Below the pieces are notes generated by a model that ran no database searches, had not been told where the DNA came from, and saw only the letters and a program-made list of their open reading frames with translations. Positions 61,001-64,000 of a stretch of 64,000 nt of DNA are shown piece by piece. The stretch spans positions 1 through 64,000 of the forward strand of contig NZ_FPIY01000002.1 of NCBI RefSeq assembly GCF_900119145.1, given 5' to 3'. Position 1 is the stretch's first letter. The number at the start of each line of letters is the position of its first letter. This DNA comes from Cellulophaga fucicola (GTDB taxonomy: Bacteria; Bacteroidota; Bacteroidia; Flavobacteriales; Flavobacteriaceae). Both the position numbers and the translations under genes were made by a program.

Positions 61001-62137
61001 CTTGTTAATACCACCAGGCCAGTTAGTGCTATTAAAATTACAATTTCTGATACCGGTCCCGGATTAAAAAAAGAACAAGTAAAACGTATTTTTGAGCGTT
61101 TTTATCAAGTAGACAACCTTAACAAAACTTATTATGATGGTACGGGTATTGGTTTAGAAGTTGTAAAAAGCTTTGTACAACTGCACAAAGGTAAAGTAGA
61201 GGTAAATAGCACTGTTGGCAAAGGAACAAAGTTTAAAATTATACTTCCTGCTGGTAAATCTCATTTCGCTGAAGATGAAATTCTACAAGATGCTATTAGT
61301 GTAAACGCAAAAAAAGAACGCTTTTCTACAGAAGAAACTAAGAATCAAACAGATACTGTAGACATAGAAAACAACTCTAACCTACATACATTATTAATAG
61401 TCGAAGACAATAGTGAACTAAGAAATTACCTAAAAAACGAGTTAAAGCATTTGTACAGAGTTTTAACTGCTGCAAATGGCTTAGAAGGCTTAAAAATTGC
61501 AAAAGAAGCCTTACCAGATGTTATAATTACAGACGTTATTATGCCAGAGATGAACGGTTATAAATTCTGTGAGAGCATTAAAAATGACCTAAAGACAAGT
61601 CATATTCCATTACTAATGCTTACTGCCAAAGCTAGAATAGACGACCGTATAGAGGGTATAGAAAAAGGCGCAGATGCCTATATGGTAAAACCTTTTGATA
61701 TGCGACTTCTTAAATTAAGAGTCTCACAACTAATAACAAGTAGACAACTTATTTTTAATAAATATTTTAGTTTGATAAATGATGTGCCTAAAAACATAAA
61801 CACAACTTCTTTAGATAAAGAGTTTATACAAAAAGTACTACTATATATTAATGAAAACATAGGAGATCCAGACTTAAATGTAGAATCATTAGCATCTGAA
61901 TTAAACCTGAGCCGAAGTCAGTTTTACAGAAAAATAAAAGCCCTTACCAACCAAACAGCAAGTGAGTTCTTAAGAAATATACGTTTGCAAAAAGCAAAAC
62001 AAATAATAGAAATGGGTAATACAAACATTAGTGAAGTATCTTATAAAGTAGGTTTTTCTTCTCCTTCTTACTTTACAAAGTGTTTTAAAAATTATTTTGA
62101 TTTGCTACCCACAGATATCAAACAAACAGATTCGTAA
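58001..62137 (+). CDS. Hybrid two-component system regulator (HTCS)
   Basis: 1378 residues in one chain. Signal peptide (1-21); 14-blade-type periplasmic propeller of Reg_prop repeats (about 30-680, e.g. SIDEDSEGTIWIGSFYRGLH); Y_Y_Y domain (about 700-790); one membrane span near 800-820 (IWALMAYVVLFLLGVYIL); HisKA with His856 in NISHEFRTPLTL; HATPase (DTGPGLKKE, GTGIGLEVV); receiver with Asp1178 (ITDVIMPEMNGY); C-terminal AraC helix-turn-helix. It senses an oligosaccharide and activates a polysaccharide utilization locus. The SusC-like gene lies 719 bases downstream. Confidence 0.96.
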   Translation: MRKVLLIVFLYLFSNTIFSQDLSKEYNFVSIKEGISKVGVSTIVQDHHGFMWMGTNGVGLYRYDGIDYTYYKHILNDTTSISSSLVYCSYLDNSNRLWFGTEEGLNVYDRDKDQFKKIHLTTEEKENRTNISIRSLEGDKNGNLFIGTYEQGLFKLNLETLEAKKIQNQYKYIPISIFALKIDNNNKIYAGTSIGLQEFDSNTNTLKQSLLNTEDNSSSLKQPIQSLMVDKKNNIWVGTIGDGLYKIDDRLNTYHFSISDNKIFSIIQLPDNTIMVGSENSGLFHLNTNGSIIKRYLSSKTDEKSILYNSIWSLFLDKNQRIWMGYYNSGVAVYDKLYDKFKNIESLNNTQNSLQIGSVTGISQDSEGKLWISMDGGGIDVLDPKTNNFTHINLKENSTYSGLTSDYIEAIFIDSKENIWATSWDNGIYMLKKGETKFTHFNIENTNGNLSSNTVLSIDEDSEGTIWIGSFYRGLHSYNPNTEKITHHNTEIFVKNDITVSDIWKVLVDHEDNIWLGTTLGLFRVKKTNNGNFIVTPMSARMSKEYRNQASASHILTLHEDSKGNMWIGTKGAGLCKYNVAEDTFKWYNKFNGLTEENVSGIIECTDGNIWVTGNAGISKIIEKDNSITNYTSNDGLLSNDFNINATYKDSEGKLYFGNYKGVDYFNPKNIQTNKTLTSIYLTDFKLFNKKVTPTQDKSPLKKVISETDSLTLSSKQSVFTIEYSGINYTRPEKNEYAYYLEGYEKNWNYVGNTRNATYTNLDPGNYVFKLKASNNDGVWNENPLELKITILPPWWKNIWALMAYVVLFLLGVYILNKMTQSRIKEKQLINNERDKRLQEKDLDEKKFQFFTNISHEFRTPLTLILNPLEDIINDTNISLPERTKEKLNIIHKNTDRLYRLINELLDFRKLELNKINIKVRELNLVAFTKEIASHFKEEANSKNINLWVSSTIEDLSIWADENKLEKIIFNILSNAMKVTPNGGAIKIKLEPKSKLAILPLVNTTRPVSAIKITISDTGPGLKKEQVKRIFERFYQVDNLNKTYYDGTGIGLEVVKSFVQLHKGKVEVNSTVGKGTKFKIILPAGKSHFAEDEILQDAISVNAKKERFSTEETKNQTDTVDIENNSNLHTLLIVEDNSELRNYLKNELKHLYRVLTAANGLEGLKIAKEALPDVIITDVIMPEMNGYKFCESIKNDLKTSHIPLLMLTAKARIDDRIEGIEKGADAYMVKPFDMRLLKLRVSQLITSRQLIFNKYFSLINDVPKNINTTSLDKEFIQKVLLYINENIGDPDLNVESLASELNLSRSQFYRKIKALTNQTASEFLRNIRLQKAKQIIEMGNTNISEVSYKVGFSSPSYFTKCFKNYFDLLPTDIKQTDS

Positions 62138-62593
62138 TTTTAAACAGTTTTAACGTTGATTTAAGCCTACTTAAGATTACTTTTTCATAACTAATACACG
62201 CCTAAACACAATACATAATTAAGCACCTTAATAAGGTAATTACAATCCTTTTTAATAGATTAATTCTAATACTTAAATACAGTGTAAGTTTACTATAAAG
62301 AGCTTCATCAATCTTACAAATAAAACTAAAATAACAGGAAGTACATACGTTATTTTAATGCATTTTTCATTTAAAAATCGGCTTCAATTAGATAATAATT
62401 AAGAGATTTTATACACCGTAACACTCAAGTTACAAAAATAACAATACTACAACTCCACTACAAACGCTCCTCTACTAAAAGGTATGTTGTATACAATGCT
62501 ACAAATGTTGCAAATAGCTCGTATTACCACATATTGCTACAAATCTTGTAGTAAACGCTTTATATGTTTTAGCAACTAGTATGGTTCTGTATC
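62138..62593. other. Regulatory gap upstream of the SusC-like gene
   Basis: No protein gene. Four CTACAA motifs (62447, 62458, 62499, 62537) and one inverted TTGTAG (62546) cluster within 105 bases; two are extended direct repeats of GCTACAAATSTTG starting at 62498 and 62536, spaced by 38 bases. Confidence 0.55.
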
Positions 62594-62601
62594 TATATTT
62601 G
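62594..62601 (+). promoter_or_regulatory. -7 element, possible PUL promoter
   Basis: TATATTTG. The -33 position carries only a weak TTTA, consistent with activator-dependent transcription by the HTCS. The predicted start falls at about the ATG at 62607. Confidence 0.4.
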
Positions 62602-62606
62602 AAATT

Positions 62607-62705
62607 ATGAAGATTAACTATTCCAGATGGAGACGCCTCATAGAAATAGGCCTAATAGCAGCAATAATTGCACTCCTCGTTTTTATTATTACTTATATAA
62701 TATAA
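62607..62705 (+). CDS. Possible 32-residue membrane peptide
   Basis: Encodes MKINYSRWRRLIEIGLIAAI followed by IALLVFIITYII, a basic head and one membrane helix. The start codon lies 5 bases from the -7 element, so the message would be leaderless. It could be a leader peptide of the SusC message or chance coding. Confidence 0.3.
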   Translation: MKINYSRWRRLIEIGLIAAIIALLVFIITYII

Positions 62706-62753
62706 ACAATAACTTATTTACAAAACGTAACAATTAGAATAACTATATAATTA

Positions 62754-62816
62754 ATGAAGAAAGCCTATGACAAACAACTCAAAAACGAATTAAAACTAAA
62801 AACTAAACAATTATAA
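62754..62816 (+). CDS. Possible 20-residue charged leader peptide
   Basis: Encodes MKKAYDKQLKNELKLKTKQL and a stop, 39 bases before the SusC-like start. No independent support beyond position. Confidence 0.2.
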   Translation: MKKAYDKQLKNELKLKTKQL

Positions 62817-62855
62817 CTCACAAAAAACTAATTTACTAACTTAAACTTTTTTAAT

Positions 62856-64000
62856 ATGATAATAAGGTTAAAATACGTGATTGCTACACTGGTAATTATC
62901 TTTACACAAGCAGCATTCTCGCAGACAAAAACTGTAAGCGGAGTTGTTACAGACCAAAGCGGTATTCCGCTAGGTGGCGTAACTGTTCTTGTATCTGGAA
63001 CCACTAATGGTACTAGTACAGATTTTGATGGTAACTATACTATTGAAAACACTAAGGCTACAGACAAACTAGAGTTTACATATATAAGTATGGTAGCTCA
63101 GACAATTCTTATTGGTAACAAAACAACAATAAACGTAACACTACAAGAAGATGCACAAGCTCTTGACGAAGTTGTTATCGTAGGTTACGGAGCTAAGAAA
63201 AAGAGCTTAGTAACTGGTGCTATCTCTAGCATAGATAGCGAAGATATTAAAAGCGCATCTGGCCAAAGGGTAGAGCAAGTTTTACAAGGTAGAACTTCTG
63301 GTGTAAGCGTTTCTTCTTCTTCTGGTGCACCAGGTTCTGGAGCAAAAATTAGAATTAGAGGTGCTGGTTCTAGTGGTAACTCAGATCCTTTATACATCGT
63401 AGATGGTATGAAAACTTCTTCTATAGTAGATATAGCTCCTGGAGATATTGCTAATTTAGAAATTTTAAAAGATGCCGCTTCTGCTGCAATATATGGTACA
63501 GAAGGTGCAAATGGTGTTGTAATTATTACAACTAAAAAAGGTAAAATTGGTGGTTTAAAAGTTGGTTTTAATACACAAATAGCAATACAATCTGTTAAAA
63601 CTAAAATGGATTTAATGAATGCTGATCAGTTTGTAGAGTATATGAACGAAGCAGGACAAGCTAATGTTGTTAATAATGGTTACGATACAGATTGGATAGA
63701 CGAAACATTTAACAATGCTTTTATGTTTAGAAATGATGTTAACCTTTCTGGAGCAACAGAAAAACTATCTTACTATATGTCTGCCTCTAACTTAAACCAA
63801 GATGGTATTGTTGGTAAAGGCAATTCTTCTTTTGAACGTTCTACATTTAGAGCTAATGTAAAAGTAGATGTAACCAAGTGGTTAGAAGCTGGTGTAAATG
63901 CTACCTATTCTATTACAGACAAAAACGGTATACAAGAAAATAGCGACACTAGAGGTGTTATACAAAACATGTTAATTATAGACCCATTAACTCCTGCTAC
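62856..64000 (+). CDS. SusC/RagA-type TonB-dependent receptor, partial
   Basis: The frame from ATG 62856 stays open to the window end (381 codons). Signal peptide (KYVIATLVIIFTQAAFSQ), carboxypeptidase-like CarbopepD_reg_2 domain (VSGVVTDQSGIPLGGVTVLV), TonB-box region (LDEVVIVGYGAKKKSLVTGA), plug domain ending DAASAAIYGTEGANGVVIIT and the first barrel strands. It imports oligosaccharides across the outer membrane with a SusD partner expected next. The upstream HTCS probably controls it. Confidence 0.95.
   Translation, partial: MIIRLKYVIATLVIIFTQAAFSQTKTVSGVVTDQSGIPLGGVTVLVSGTTNGTSTDFDGNYTIENTKATDKLEFTYISMVAQTILIGNKTTINVTLQEDAQALDEVVIVGYGAKKKSLVTGAISSIDSEDIKSASGQRVEQVLQGRTSGVSVSSSSGAPGSGAKIRIRGAGSSGNSDPLYIVDGMKTSSIVDIAPGDIANLEILKDAASAAIYGTEGANGVVIITTKKGKIGGLKVGFNTQIAIQSVKTKMDLMNADQFVEYMNEAGQANVVNNGYDTDWIDETFNNAFMFRNDVNLSGATEKLSYYMSASNLNQDGIVGKGNSSFERSTFRANVKVDVTKWLEAGVNATYSITDKNGIQENSDTRGVIQNMLIIDPLTPA

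Overview
The window is low-GC, gene-dense chromosomal DNA from a marine-type member of the Flavobacteriaceae (Bacteroidota). The evidence is the thrS-infC-rpmI-rplT order, type II and type III glutamine synthetases side by side, promoters of the TTTG-N19-TAnnTTTG kind, a hybrid two-component sensor (HTCS) next to a SusC-like receptor, and many TonB-domain proteins with the C-terminal FPGCE signature. No species can be named from sequence alone.

Layout. (1) 0-15.5 kb is a conserved core: thrS, infC (non-AUG start), rpmI, rplT, a DUF4870 pair, a Cof-type HAD phosphatase, a secreted Bacteroidota protein, dnaB, accA, divergent glnN/glnA, a Na+/Ca2+ antiporter, a 50-residue conserved protein, apt and tRNA-Arg(ACG). 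(2) 15.5-28.8 kb is an accessory run of orphan genes, all on the minus strand: TPR, leucine-rich-repeat, TonB-domain, lipoprotein, immunity-like (DUF2185) and HEPN-like genes. (3) 29-35.6 kb is a redox/efflux locus on the minus strand: a Crp/Fnr regulator, cupin and yellow/royal-jelly-like protein, then secreted cyclase, MFS, aldo/keto reductase and luciferase-like oxidoreductase. Crp-type boxes lie upstream of both transcription units. (4) 35.6-38.6 kb holds more orphan genes in repeat-bounded units. (5) 38.6-41.5 kb is KDG catabolism (kdgA, kdgK) with a divergent LacI regulator and two near-identical palindromic operators. (6) 41.5-50 kb is a second accessory island that starts with a sulfatase pseudogene and ends with a decayed copy of the lacI 3' end. 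It carries immunity-like, PQQ-propeller, TonB-domain, DUF4240 and PD-(D/E)XK-like genes and an extra methionine aminopeptidase. (7) 50-57.8 kb is galactose metabolism (galT, galK, a GntR regulator, divergent galE) with a second LacI, an SDR and an AraC regulator. (8) 58-64 kb is an HTCS sensor and the start of a SusC-like receptor, the left edge of a probable polysaccharide utilization locus.

The most interesting signal is in the accessory islands. Several single-gene units are bounded by short inverted repeats whose sequence differs from unit to unit but is complementary within each unit (GTTAGCAAA/TTTGCTAAC, GTTGGCAAAC/GTTTGCCAAC, GTTATATGC/GCATATAAt, GTTACCT/AGGTAAC). The spacers between units are large imperfect palindromes. 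This is the geometry expected of integron gene cassettes with attC sites, although the core sequence does not fit the GTTRRRY consensus and no integrase is present in the window.
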